64,000 nt of DNA from Pyrocephalus nanus. Taxonomy: Eukaryota > Chordata > Aves > Passeriformes > Tyrannidae. Numbering within the stretch: position 1 is the first letter of the stretch; every line of letters starts with the position of its first letter. Below the pieces are notes generated by a model. It was not told the origin of the DNA and did no database searches. It saw nothing but the letters and a program-made list of their open reading frames with translations. The position numbers were made by a program, and so were the translations under genes. Below, piece after piece: positions 1 to 12,123 of the stretch. The stretch is from the NCBI GenBank assembly GCA_038380795.1, contig CM076280.1:4947501-5011500 (forward strand), in the 5' to 3' direction.

Positions 1-3000
1 CAGCTGAGGAGAGAAGCACCCCTGCAAACAACAGCTTTTCTTCAATCTAAATTCTTCCCTCGCCCCACAACAGCAAAAGGAGCAGAACATTAACACCTGC
101 TTGTTTGCCCTCAGGCGCTTCCAGAGCAGTTTCACAGAAAAATGATCAGAACAAGCATTGATTAAAACTCGCGGCCCCACACCCACAGAAATCCCTTTGC
201 CTTCTGAGCCACTGCAGGAACATCACCTTCCTTCCCAGCCCAAACCTCTCAGTCAGCAGGAACACAGAGCTCCTGTCACGCAGCAGGTCCCTGCAGAGAG
301 AGCTGCAGGACACCCTTCCCAGGAGGTGACCACAGAGCTACTTCAGCTGTGGGACGAGGACCTATGGATAAATTGGCACTGTTCCTCCTGGAGAGAGGCT
401 TTGGAGACCATGGTCTACTACAATATTGGATTTACACAACTAGGGGCACACTGCAAACTGGCACAGAAGCCCCCAAGAAGCAGAGAACGTGGTTTTGGGG
501 AGGCAATGCAGCTGGGAGATGTCAGGGGAGAAACCCTAATGAGTTGTTCAGCAAATAACAGGTTCTCGTGAGGCTCAGCTTTCCTCCAGTATCCGCTACA
601 AACACCCCGTATCTCACACCACGACAGCCCAGCTGGGAGGAGTGCTGCAAACAGGATTTTTTCCTCCTGTTTTCCCTTTAAGTGGCTCATTGCAATACAC
701 TGTAAAACCCTTCATCACCAGTGAGGGAAAAAGGTTTTACAACAGTCTTTAAAGCAAGCCCAGGCAGCAGAGAACACCTCTCCCAGCTTGCACAGTTTTG
801 GGCAGCACGCAGGATTTCGGGCAGTGCACACGCTCCTGGGGAACAGAATCAGAGGTTGGAGGCATCCCCAACACCTCCAACTCACAGAGCCCCCATCCTG
901 CCCAAATCCCAGCTCTTGTCCCTGTTCCCACACAGCGCTGGGCCACGGCACGTTAAGAAACAGCTTGTCAGCTGAGCAGCAAAGGCAGCTGCTACAAAAG
1001 CAGAATAAAATCGAGTACAACGAGGAGCAGCGTGTCTGTCGTGCAAACTGCTGCTCCGGCAAGACCCCAAGCTGGCTACGAGCAGCCCCTACAGGCAGCG
1101 TCCCCGACCTCCCTCCCAGCTGCCACGCCACAGGATAATGGATTTCCTCCTCCTCCAGCACAGCAGAAGCCAGGAACACAGTAAGGACAACTGTGCTGCT
1201 TGTCTGGGAGGGCGATGAACAGAAGAGGAGGAAACAGTGAGCGCTGGGACGTGGTAAGATGTAAAGCCATGTAATGGAGCTTGTGTCTTCAAGCAGCTCT
1301 GGTTTCTCGAATTGCCTTGAAAGGCAAGGTTGTTCTGTTTAATTAAATACACTTCCAGCCCTTCTGATCACGCTCAGGAAAATTAAAGCGAGAAACACAC
1401 GGCTGTTGATCCAGTACAAGGCACGTGACTGCAATGGCTACGGTAAAAACGACCACAAACCTCTACTGCCTTCTTGAAATTCAATCAGTCTTGAAGGTTC
1501 TTCAACAGCACATCCCATTCCTGGTGGCCTGAGGAACCATCTCAGTGGGGTTCAGGGAAAGAGGTAAACCTAAAGGAGCAGCAGGAGGCAACATCTGTGC
1601 TTCCCAGGGATGAGTGTGGGAAGGTTTGGAGCAAGAGCAAATGGACACAAAGGCTGGAGAGCTTCTGAGGTGTCCCTGCTCCATCCCAGCAGTGCTCACA
1701 GCAATTGCCATACTCAAACATGTCAAAATAACCTCCCTCACCAGTGTGTTGTCTTCTCCTTAACCAGGGGATTGAGGCTGGCAGGCACCACACACCCTGC
1801 CTCTTCTGTGAAGTGTTTGATGGGAGCACGTAGAGGCTGCTTTTGATTTTACAGTTTGTTTATAGCACACATTTGGGGAGCTACACAGGATGGGAAAATA
1901 CATCCCATAAACAAACTGCTAAACAAAACAGGCTAAGTGTGTACCACTCCAAACCAAAATAGATTCCAGCGAACCGCCGCGTTTGAAGCATATGCTTCTG
2001 ACGACAGCTTCGCCTGGAACCCCTGATCCCGCTTTCAGCTTTGATTTTTAGGCTCTGCACCACTGACAGCAGCTTCAGACCTCCCACTGCTCCAGGTAAT
2101 CCAAGAGCACCTGAAAACAAACCCAGCTGGAGGTGGAGACCAGCAAGGGTGATGGAGGTAAAAGGCTGCATCACCCTTCCTAAGGGAGGTGGGAGGCAGC
2201 AGCTGCCCAGGTGTTGCCAAAGGCTGCAGGTTGTGGACACGCCATCATCTGGCTCAGGGACTGTCTCTGCAGGGACAGAAGGGGACATTGGGTGATTAAA
2301 GACTTGTACACCAAGTATTTCAGACATTTAGAGTCTCCATCCCAAGAGCTGCCCCAGCAGGAGCCTCCTGTGCCCGTCAGCTGAACTCTGCCACCCTGCT
2401 AATACCAAGAAGCAATTTCTCAAGAGTTTAAACTTTATCATCCCCCCTCCCCCGGCTGCACTGAGGGCCCCTTCCCTTCCAAATGCCTCCCCTGTCAAGA
2501 TCCAAAGCTGTTGAAGCTGCGCTAAAGTAATTCCCACCCACTCCTACTGCCCCAGGAAGAATATTTCCTCGGTGGTTTTGCATAACAAACAGCTACACGG
2601 TTTGCCTGTTTCTCCCGAGAAACTCGGGCTTAGAGGAAAACACCCGGTCCAGCGCTAGTCTGAGACCAGACTTCATAAAGTTCCCCCTGCAAAGGGGGAG
2701 CAGGGAGGGGGGGACACCGCAGAGATTAGACCGCAGCTGCTCCTGATAACATTCAGTCACCCTGGCAGGCTGCAGCACTCCGAGTTTGTAAAGCTCCTTG
2801 GGAATCCTTCAAGATGAAAGGTACAGTATGATACGGATGTATTATATCCATGGGCTTTGTTACAGCACACGTTTCCTAGCGTGGTTTTATTGCTGGAACA
2901 CAAAGTTCAGCCGAAGCCCAGGGGCTCTTCAGGTGACAAATGCACCCCTGCAGCCCTCCCTCCTCTCTGCGGGGAAAAGGAAAAATGCCGAAGCCCCTGA

Positions 3001-4038
3001 TGGGAGCATGGCAGATGGAGCAGCCAGCGCCCTTCCAGCGGCAGCAGCAGGCGAGGACCTGCCTGCACAGATAAGGGCAAAATCACCTCTGCTGGATGTG
3101 CCTTCAGAGTGAAACATGTCTGGCTCCTAAATATACCTGTCAGGTCCCCAAAATGCCACTGCTGAGATTGGCTTCTCTACAGCATCACTCCTTTTCAGCT
3201 GGACCTACTGCAGTGCCTGCTGTCCCAAGGCCATCCTCAGTAAGGGCCAGGAGGCTCCATGAGTTGAACCTACCTTAACCAAGTGGTACCCAGAGCTGGC
3301 AACCCCTGGAAGACCCCAAGCTGCCCACCCTTCCAGACAGAATATGATGGGAGATGTACACAGCTTGACCAAATTGCATGGCATGGAAGGGAAGGAGGAG
3401 AATGCTCATCCACCTTTTGGATCATCTTTCATTGATCTGCCTGGGCACCTCTCTCTGGCCACATTTCCCAAGATACTAAAGGCAGAGGAACAAGGAGCAT
3501 GATGCCACCCAGGGTTTCAGAGAAGCCTGGGAGGAATTCCTTGGGCATATTACAGGGCAGGAAAAAAGAGTTTAAACCCCTCTATTTTAAACAGACGCGA
3601 GGTTCAAAGGACACGAAAGAAATTTGTGTGGGGGTACAAGGAAAAGGGACATATCAGGATGTTCCAATAAGCCCCACACACACAGCTGGTGCTCCTTGGA
3701 CAAGCAGCAAATCCCAGACCAGGGCTGCAGGGAACATGCTCTGCTCCAGCCCCTTTCCCTTCTCCCACAATCAGACAGGGTCCCCACCATGGCACTTGCC
3801 AGCACAGGGAGCACTGCAAGAAGCTGATATTACTGAGCAGTTGGCTAGAGGCAACAAAAAAAAAATTCCTATGTTGTTGCCAACTCCTATTTTCTGTCAC
3901 TTGATCCCATAGTTTAGGGATGCGTTGTGCTCCCTGGAATGCTGAAGAATCATAAAGAGCAGTAAGGGAAGGATATGGGCTGTGAATGGCCTTGGGATAG
4001 ATACAGCCACAGGCACACTGGAATGCCAGCTCATGTTA

Positions 4039-4128
4039 GGCAAGTGCCTCAGCAGCCAGGAGCCCTGGAGCTGGCTGGGGTTGGGCAAGTGCCTGCATGG
4101 CCAGGAGCCCTTGGGCTGCCCAGGGAGC
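4039..4128. repeat. Imperfect 45-bp tandem duplication
   Basis: Two adjacent segments, starting at 4039 and 4084, share GGCAAGTGCCT, CCAGGAGCCC and GGGCTG-like blocks at a 45-bp period with scattered differences. This is an old minisatellite-like duplication in ASTN2 intron 1. Confidence 0.6.
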
Positions 4129-7100
4129 CCAGCCAGAGCAGGAATCCAGCCACAGGCAAGGCCACCCCTCTGGCCTAGAGAGAGATAAGGGAGGGGAAAC
4201 AGGAAAAAGAACCAAAGCCTCCAAGGTACCAGCACAGCTGAGCTCCTGTGAGCCAGCTCACGGCTGGGAGCAAACTTGTGGTCTCCCGACCCTGCACCCC
4301 AGTTATACAGACCTGGGGCCATGGGCTTTTGGGAGGGTGGATTCACCTCCACAGGGAATCCATAGGGTGTCTGCATCCAGGGTACTGCCCTTCCACTGAC
4401 ATAGTTCATCCAACATGGAGAAAGAAAGGCATCAGGCACCAAAACCCCCTATAAGGCTGGAGCCAGGCATTCCCTCTGTCACTGGAGGATGTGCCAGAGC
4501 CCAGCCCCAGGGAGCCCCGCTCACACCCCCCCAGCTGCATCTCCTGAGTGCAGCTGGCAATGCCATTTCCATGTCACTCTCCTGCACTGGAGGAACAGAT
4601 GACAGAGCACGCGAGGTGCCAGGTCCTGAGGGTCCCTCCTCCCTGCAGGGATGCACAGCTGACCTTTAGCAGCCCAGCTGCCTGTGTGCAGCCATGCCCG
4701 CTGCCTTTGCCTCCCTCTCCTAACAGGATCGCTCCCATGCATATGCCTGGAAGCAGCACCATCAGCTCAGTAATCTTCCTAAATACAGCAGTTACCAGGT
4801 GACTGGGAAAAAAATCTCTTTTATTGCTGATGCTGCTAATGGAAAATTTCTCCCCTTTCGCTGCTGTCGCTTTCAAAGCTCATCGGGGTTTCCTACAGAC
4901 TTTGTCTCACACAGAGTCAGGAAAGGTGGAAGCACAGAGGGAAGGGTGCAAGACTGGCGGGGAACAGTTAATGTGGAATTGAGGGGTCTCTGTACTTCTG
5001 CCCCCTCCCCACCAGCCCCTTCAGCCCACAGACAAAGCCCTGGCTCCAAATCTTATCTGCCCCATCTTCCCACAAGCAGTCACAGCCCGACCTCCTCCTG
5101 CAAGGAATTCCTCCTTCCTTCCCGACTGCAGTGGGATAGGCACACTGGATGCATTCATGAGCACTCCTTCTTGCAGGGCAGACAGCGAGAAAATCCAAAG
5201 AAGCAATGGGCCAAAATCACTTACTCTGTGATTTTTTCCCCCCCACTTTCCTCCTTCCCAGGAGGCATCCAGAAAGCCTCACCCAGCCAGTGCAGATGCA
5301 GGCAGCCAAGATCACTGCTCGTCCCCTCCACATGCCATTCTGCTTCTTCAATACCATTAAGTGTCTCCATACTGTCTGGACACTGGAAACCTTAACTGCA
5401 TTAGCTCAGACCCGAGCAGCAGCACAAGCATTCAATTCTTTTAAGTGGCACCATTTCTTAAGCTGGTTTTGCACCAGAACCATCTCTGTTTGATGCCATC
5501 ACGCACCCCACAGGTACTGAGTGACTGGGGAGCAGCACGGGAAGACTGGCCAAGGCTCAGCATTCCCCATTTCAGATGGCTGCAGCCAGAGGAGGACACT
5601 TGGACACAGGCTGTACCATGGGCATTACAGAGGATGAAAGGCATCAATCGAGGCTTTTCTCTTTTCTTCACTTCTTTCAGTCTCCAACCTCAGCCTGCCC
5701 CACACTCTATTTTTGGTGTGATGGCAGGTGTTTCTCAAGCCACCTGCAGCTGCTAACATGTATGTTGAAGATCAATACCTCACCGTTCCCACACATGGCA
5801 TCTGCTCTCTCCTTATCTCAGCCAGTCCCGTGCATGAACTCCTGTTACACCAAGGGCTCAGCCCCGTTTCGCAGCCAGCCAACACCACACATCAGCACCG
5901 TGTCACTGAGGCAGCACTAAGGCTTGTCCATCACACAGCTGAGGTTCACACTTTTAGGGCTTAAAAAAGGAACAGGCAGCAGCAAATCTGGGAGGTAACA
6001 TCCATCTGCAGGGCGGCACTCGGAGGTCACTCACCGCCCCGTTCCCCACAGAGAAATGCAAGCTTCTCTGCATAATTCTGAAGAAAAGCTCATGATTTTT
6101 TTTTTCCTGAAGAAGAGTAACAAAAGCCTCTGGCACACAGCCATCATGGAAAACCAACCCAGCTGCCATCAGCTGGGAGGAAGGGGGAGCAGGGGGGATC
6201 CCCAGCCACCAGCCTCCTCCCGCCTGGCAGCTCAGCTGCAGTAACCGGCTCCTCTCCCTCCATAGTTAATCTTCTGTTGCCACTAGCTGGTCAACGCGGG
6301 TACTCTTGGAAAGCAGCAGCTCCCCGAGTACAGCCTGCACTCAGCTACAGTTTCCCAGTTTTAAGTGGGATTTTCAACCCCAGAAAATACCCAAGACAAA
6401 GCAAAATCTCTGCCCAGTCCACACCCCACCGTGCTGGACAAGTCACAGTCAACCTTGCCTCTGGGGAGGGAAGGGTTCATCTGAGAGTGACCCATTTTTA
6501 TGGGCATTTAGTGCCTACAGCCTTTCTGGGCGTTGCAGAGCTCAGAGACCTGGAGCTCAGGATATACATCACCAGTACAGCCTCACCCCGAGCCAGGCTC
6601 TCCCTCCTTCCTTCCACCTAGCTACAAGAATCCAACATCGTGGAAGGCTGAAGTAATCCCATAGTTTCATACAAAGAGGGAAGGAAATTGCTACTGGAAG
6701 GTTTTCCCACTTTGCTGCACCTCCCCCAGGCAGCTCCCATGACCAAGGACCTGTCCCAGACCCCACAGCCATGCACAGCTGGGGATGGGCACGAAGGGGA
6801 AGGGGAGAGGCCCCCACCCTCAGGTCTGTATCTGCCCCTGTCCCTGTCCCAAAGAGCCCACCAACACATCTCATCCTCACCGTACCACTTTGCTGAGGCT
6901 TTTGGGCTTCCTCGACTTGCCTGGTGGAAGATGTGACTCTTTATCCCTTGGATTAGCTTGGAAACTGCCACAAAAATCAAAAAATAACAAAAAAATTCCC
7001 CAACACTTGATTTACCAGACCTCTAGCCTGATCCACAGAGCAGCTCAAGCCTTGCAGGAGGCAGTTAATGCAAAGGGAGGTCAGAGACAAGCCCACGTTT

Positions 7101-7393
7101 AGATGCCATGTCCTGAAGAGCCGAGTCTCTTGCTGGGCACACTCTCTCTGCCACCCACACAATGCTGCTCCAGATCCCACAGGCCAAGCCGAAGCAGAGA
7201 GTGGCACTTCTGAGCAGCAGCATCAATAAGTTCCATTCATCCCTGTGCTCCCCAGGTGACCCTCCAGCCTCTCCACCCACTCTGCACAAAGCAGAGTAAT
7301 AAAAGCAAAGATAACAAATCCTGCTCAAGCATTTTCAGGAAAAGCAGTAAATACAATCATTCCCCTGAGTGTTTTCCTTTATTTTAATGCATT

Positions 7394-7510
7394 CATAGAA
7401 TCATTAAGGTTGGAAAAGACCTCCAAGATCATCGAGTCCAACCTTTGACCGATCAACACCTTGTCAACCAGACCAGAGCACTGAGTGCCATGTCCAGTCG
7501 TTTCTTCAAC
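7394..7510 (-). mobile_element. CR1 LINE fragment (3' end)
   Basis: The segment begins TCATAGAATCATTAAGGTTG and continues with AAAGACCTCCAAGATCATCG, the reverse complement of a CR1 3' end. Further CR1-like sequence (AACCAGACCAGAGCACTGAG) runs to about 7510. It is 5'-truncated, non-coding, and in the sense orientation of ASTN2 within intron 1. Confidence 0.9.
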
Positions 7511-8968
7511 ACTCAACATTCTTACCCTAAAGAGGAGAAGTTCAAGTTACAAGATGGCTTCAGGAAAAGTTAAGAAAAAAGATAAAAGCTGTGGCACCGA
7601 ACTGGGGAGGAGCTGCACAGCTTCGGGAAGTGGAGGACAATCATCAGCCAAACACCGGGGCCACAGAGGGACACCAGGAATGTAGACACACAGGCAGGTT
7701 TTGTGACAGCCACCAAAACAAAGTACCTTGTAGCACTGCAGACGCTGTCAAACAGCATCCATTAAGCCATTTATGAGACGTGTGTAGTAAACTGTTCTTA
7801 TGTAAGGCACTACGGGGTAAGAGCAGTGGTGAAAATCCGTCTGCCTCTTTCCTTTTCTCTCCTCTATATATATCTGCTCACACATAGACAGAGCTCAGTT
7901 AAATTAGCTCGGGAGCTAACTGCTTCATTCCCTGAATTGCACTTAGAGCAGGCCACGCTGTGGTGGAGCAGCTATTGTAGAGAACACATGGCTGCTGACT
8001 GAATCAAGATACATACCTTAGAGAGACCTCATTGTGCAAGAATAAAGCCAATGATAGGCTGCACCAATTGCCAGAGTAACTCTAGAAGAATTAGAGGGGA
8101 AAAAAAAATACCACAAAGCATCAGTTGTTATCCAAGGTTAAGGAAAGGGCAGGATGCTTTTTCAGGAAAAGGGATGCACAGCGATTCATAATGCACTGGT
8201 GGCAGAGTTACATTTGTCATTTCCTGCCACCACTGGGCTTTGCTGAGTAATTTTATAGTAACGTAACTTGGGGGTAGTGGGAGAAGCATCCCTCTTGTCT
8301 CCAACGCAGGAGAGAAAAAATAAACTGAGGCGTAGGAAATAGAGAAGCTGAGACACACCACTGGAGGAGGGACACGGAGCACAGGGAGCTGCCAGTGGGT
8401 GTTTTGGCAGCAGGTCCCCGCTGCAGCCCAGCAGGGATGCACAAGGAATCGAAGTTTTTTTGCCTCTGTTGGGAGAGGGCCAAGCCATCCCCACCCTGGG
8501 CTCCCCAGATGTCGGGAGCCCACCCAGGCACACGGAGCAGGAGCTGCTGTGGAGCATCCCCGGGCACCCATCACCCCCTAGTGGGCTCCTGCCTGCCACG
8601 AGTGGCTGCTGCTCCTGCTGCTTCTGATGTTGCCAGCATGCCATGGGCCAAGGGCTGGATGTGTAGATCTTTCCCAGTGCTGCTTTCTCCTCTGTCTCAG
8701 CCACGCAGCAGCTCCTGAGGACCAGGCTGCCCCGCAGGCAGGGATGCTGCACTGGAAGCTCTCTCTTTATGCACTGAAGTGAATAAAATCTCATATTGTC
8801 AGGGGAAGAGATAAAGTTGTTTCCTCCCTAGAAGGAAGAATCCTTTAAAGAAAAGGGACACAGAGCATGGCATGTGTATCAGACACCGACTCAGAGCATC
8901 CATCTCCTCAGCCTATTTTAACTTGGTTTGCCCACAAAAAGGATCAGTAGAAGATGTGACACTTCAGG

Positions 8969-9051
8969 ACATGGTTTAGTGGTGGACTTTGAAGTGTTAG
9001 AGTTGAATTTGATGATCCTAAAGGTCTTTTCCAACCTAAATGATTCCACGG
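8969..9051 (+). mobile_element. CR1 LINE fragment (3' end)
   Basis: The segment ATGGTTTAGTGGTGGACTTT leads to GATGATCCTAAAGGTCTTTT and CCAACCTAAATGATTCC, a plus-strand CR1 3' terminus of about 80 bp. It is antisense to ASTN2 within intron 1. Confidence 0.88.
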
Positions 9052-11500
9052 CTCCAAGTTCCACAGTGCTGCAGACAAGGCTCTGGCACCTGCCAGCCTT
9101 CAGCTACAGATCTCCCACCCTCCTTTTAATGCCAAGGAGTGATGAGAGGCACAGCAACCACTCCAGTGTCAGAAGACTTACTAGGCTGGAACTTGCTGAG
9201 CAGACCCAGGCTATAGACTGGCTGCTCAAACTCACTGCCACCATGCAAGGCAATGTTTTATTTCCTGCCTCCTGACCTGGAAAGATTTTTAAGCCCTGCA
9301 GAATGGGGTGGCCTCAATATATTCTCAACTTATTTCACTTCAGAGTCTGTAGCATCAGCATCAGGACTCTGCTCTGCCTGCTTTATGCTTTCTTTTCCTC
9401 TTTTTTTCTTCCTTTCAAAAACCCCTCCAGGATGCCAGTCGGGGTGGCTGTGCTGAGCTGTGTGCTTTAGGAGGTCATCCTACCCCATCCTTACCCCCTT
9501 GAGGCCAGAAAACGATCTCTGCTCACAGCAAGATCCTGCACTCCAAAGCATTTAGGAGCCCTCAACACATTTGCAGTCTGCAGGATGTCAGCTCTTACGT
9601 GTCCTCCTGAGTTCATGCCCAGACAGCCACTAAACACGTCCAGCAACATGCATAAATAGATATAATCATAAGAGATCAGCTAAAGATAAGGGCTAGCAAA
9701 GATTTTGCCAATGAGAAATCTCTTCCCCCACGTCACTCCAAAGCCATTCAACTCGCCATCCCGCTTGTAACGTGATTTTCACCTCCAAGAGCCCATCACA
9801 AGGCAGCGGCAGCCCTCACGTTCCCACCCACTGATGAACTTAGACAAGGATGAAGGGGGGAAGAAACCACCACAGAAAACTGCAGCCTTAATTTCTGCAC
9901 TGGAAAAAAAGCAACCAGCAGAAATCCTTTACAGCCCTCACCCAGAAAAGAGTTAACTGCGAGCAAGACTCAGTTGCCACTCCAGGAGACGGGAAGAAAT
10001 GCAACAAATTTGAAATATCAGAACATACAGAGCAATTCATGAGCTAGACCTTGGGGAAGGACAAGTGTTTTACCTTCTCTGGAAGCAACGAGCTGATTAA
10101 TTTCAGGACCATGATGAAGCCATCCCACCATGGGCAAAGCTTTCGTTTATCTTCCCATCTGCCTGATGCCTATGGGTTCAGGGAAACAGGAGGGGACGTT
10201 TTGGGGTCTTCTGTGCATGAAGGGACAGCAAAACCCCCATAGATTTGCACAAGACATGCTTCATATTCCCGAGTACACACATAACCAATATGCCAGGCAA
10301 GAAAAAGAGAATGTTTTAGACAAAGAAATGGTCCCTTTACTGGCAGGCACTCACAGAAATAGGATTTGCTATACAAGATCATGTCTCTGATCTATCAAGA
10401 CAAATTTCTCTCCTCCAACTTGAGCTATTATCTAAGCTCACACAGAGGGGTTTCTTTGCCATCTGATATATTTAGATCAGTGCGCAATTCACACCCAGTC
10501 CCTGAAGAAACTGTACTCTAATCTGAAAATTAACTCGGTGAACCATGAAACTTCTTGTTACTTTTAGCTGCTGTATGGTAAACGTCATTCCTACTGCATC
10601 AAACCCTTTCTCACTTTTATTACTTGAAATACAGTATCAGCTTTGTATGGGATTTTTGCAGTTGACCAACCGTGTCTCAAGGAATCTGCAAAGCCAGAGC
10701 CCGAAAGCCTCAAGAAGTACCATCAACTTATTTATTATGGGTGTTTGCTACGAGAAAGCTCCACGCAAGGTAAAATGACAGGACTGGGAGACACAGACAG
10801 ACATTTCCCTACGTGGCTCATCGCACCCAGTGAAAGGCAATCACTTCCACGAGGTATGGGAAGAGACTTGGGATCGGTGCCCCCTGGTCAGCCTGCACAT
10901 GGGCACACCTTGACACACCTGAGGCACGCAGGGTGATGCACTGGAAGTCACAGCCCAGCGTGTCAAGTGATATCTCAGCCCCAAGATAAGCAGGTACCCG
11001 AATTATCTTAGGTTTGGACACCGAAAACCAGGAGAGCTAATGGATAAAGCAGAGATCAACAAAACCCTTTCGGTGACCTGGCAGAGTAAACACCGAGCTG
11101 CCCAGGTGACATTCTTAACAGTTCCCCTGGAGGATCCCCAGGCTGATTAGGGCACAGGAATAGGTAAAAGTGGCAAGAGGCAGCTCGGGCACCCTATCCG
11201 AGACAACGGAATCCGGCATCAAGATCAAAGTACGACCACAGAATTATTTCTAATCCCATCCCCCTCCCCACGAAGCTGAGAGCGGAGGAAAGTCTGCGGC
11301 GTTCGCACAGACCCGGAACGCTGGAGTTGCGCGTGAAGCAAGAGAGAGCTTCGAGAATTAAGACGAAGCATTTATAAAATCAGGCTCTGGCTAGAAAAAC
11401 AGCCCCTCCCGCTCTGCCAGGCTCGGCGGAACCTCCTCGGGGCTCAGAGCTCAACTTGGAGCACACAAGGCAGCCCCCATCACTTCCAGCCTGCGCGGGG

Positions 11501-11540
11501 ATGCTCTCCTCCTCCCGGGGATGCTCTCCTCCTCCCGGGG
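11501..11540. repeat. Perfect 20-bp tandem duplication, two copies
   Basis: The unit ATGCTCTCCTCCTCCCGGGG occurs twice in a row with no mismatch. It lies within intron 1, about 250 bases from the exon 1 donor, in the shoulder of the CpG island. The identity suggests a recent duplication. Confidence 0.9.
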
Positions 11541-11747
11541 CTGGCAAGCGGCGGCAGCCTCAGGCCCTGCTAAAAAATCCCTCCCCGACAGGAAAGGAGA
11601 AAAAAAACCACCAAACCCAAAAACCAGGATGCAGCACGGGCAGGGTTAGAAAGCCCCCAAACACATCCAGCCGCCCGCGGAGCGGGGAGGGCGGACACGG
11701 AGCCGGCGCGGCGGGTGTCAGATGCTTCGGGGATGATCCGGGATGGA

Positions 11748-11782
11748 GGGGCGGGATGCGGGACGGGACGGGACGGGGCGGG
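11748..11782 (+). other. G-quadruplex motif beside the exon 1 splice donor
   Basis: Seven runs of three or four G separated by loops of one to four bases (C, ATGC, AC, AC, AC, C) sit on the plus strand, partly as repeated GGGAC. This satisfies the usual four-run G4 pattern several times over. It lies in intron 1, ending 7 bases before the donor. Because ASTN2 is on the minus strand, the G-rich strand is the template and the RNA is C-rich. Confidence 0.8.
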
Positions 11783-11789
11783 CGCCTAC

Positions 11790-12123
11790 CGAGGGTGAAG
11801 AAGGGCAGCTCGGTGTTGTCCAGATCGTCCTGCACGGCGACGCGGCCGGGCAGCTCGCTGCGGACGAAGAGCAGCAGGCGGGACTCGGCGGCGGCGGCGG
11901 GTGGCGGGGCTCCGCTCCAGCTGATGTCGTTCTCCCGGAGCACCGGCAGCGTGGACACCGTCACCGTCTTCACGCGGCAGGGGCCGGGGGGCTCCCGCGA
12001 CGCCGCCGCGCCGGGCCCGCCGCCGAGAGGCACCGCCGGCGGCGGCAGCATCAGCAGCAGCATCAGCAGCACCGGCGGCACCGGGGGTGGAGCGGCGGCC
12101 CCGCGGCGCGGCGGAGCGGCCAT
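11790..12123 (-). CDS. ASTN2: ASTN2 (astrotactin-2) first coding exon
   Basis: This exon encodes the N-terminus of astrotactin-2, a membrane protein that, in the family, controls surface trafficking of ASTN1 during glia-guided neuronal migration and of synaptic proteins. Seen: 111 codons plus one base. Residues 1-17 are basic and Pro/Ala-rich, and residues 18-33 (VLLMLLLMLPPPAVPL) form the hydrophobic signal-peptide core. The diagnostic blocks are CRVKTVTVSTLPVLREND (residues 49-66), ESRLLLFVRSELPGR (80-94) and VAVQDDLDNTELPFFTL (95-111). I recognise these as ASTN2 rather than ASTN1 from memory of the mammalian protein. The ATG (12123-12121) has G at -3 and G at +4. The frame stays open upstream to 12465, but only this ATG directly precedes a signal peptide. 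The exon ends CTCG|GTAGGC, phase 1, which fits the Glu codon that follows FFTL in mammals. Later exons (MACPF, EGF-like and FNIII regions) lie outside the window. The Ala/Gly spacer is much shorter than I recall for human. Confidence 0.93.
12046..12072 (-). repeat. CTG/ATG triplet tract encoding the signal-peptide core
   Basis: Nine consecutive codons (residues 18-26) read GTG CTG CTG ATG CTG CTG and then CTG ATG CTG, an imperfect CTG repeat encoding VLLMLLLML. It forms most of the hydrophobic core of the ASTN2 signal peptide. Confidence 0.8.

Larger units (their letters stand above)
1..11789 (-). other. ASTN2: ASTN2 intron 1 (5' part, continues beyond the left edge)
   Basis: The intron starts at the GT donor at 11789-11788 and runs leftward; no acceptor plus exon resembling ASTN2 exon 2 was recognised, so intron 1 is longer than 11.8 kb here. 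It holds two CR1 fragments (7394-7510 and 8969-9051), an imperfect 45-bp tandem duplication (4039-4128), a perfect 20-bp tandem duplication (11501-11540) and short homopolymers. Otherwise it is unique mixed-composition DNA. The open frames of up to about 200 codons here match no protein I know and look like chance. Confidence 0.8.

Noticed and set aside
8186..8794. Minus-strand 202-codon frame in ASTN2 intron 1
   Set aside because: No domain, signal or family resemblance; other overlapping frames are open in the same area, which is common in this composition.
11371..11378. TATAAAA-like sequence on the plus strand
   Set aside because: It lies in intron 1 and would drive transcription toward exon 1 in antisense; no supporting exon or start-site evidence is visible.
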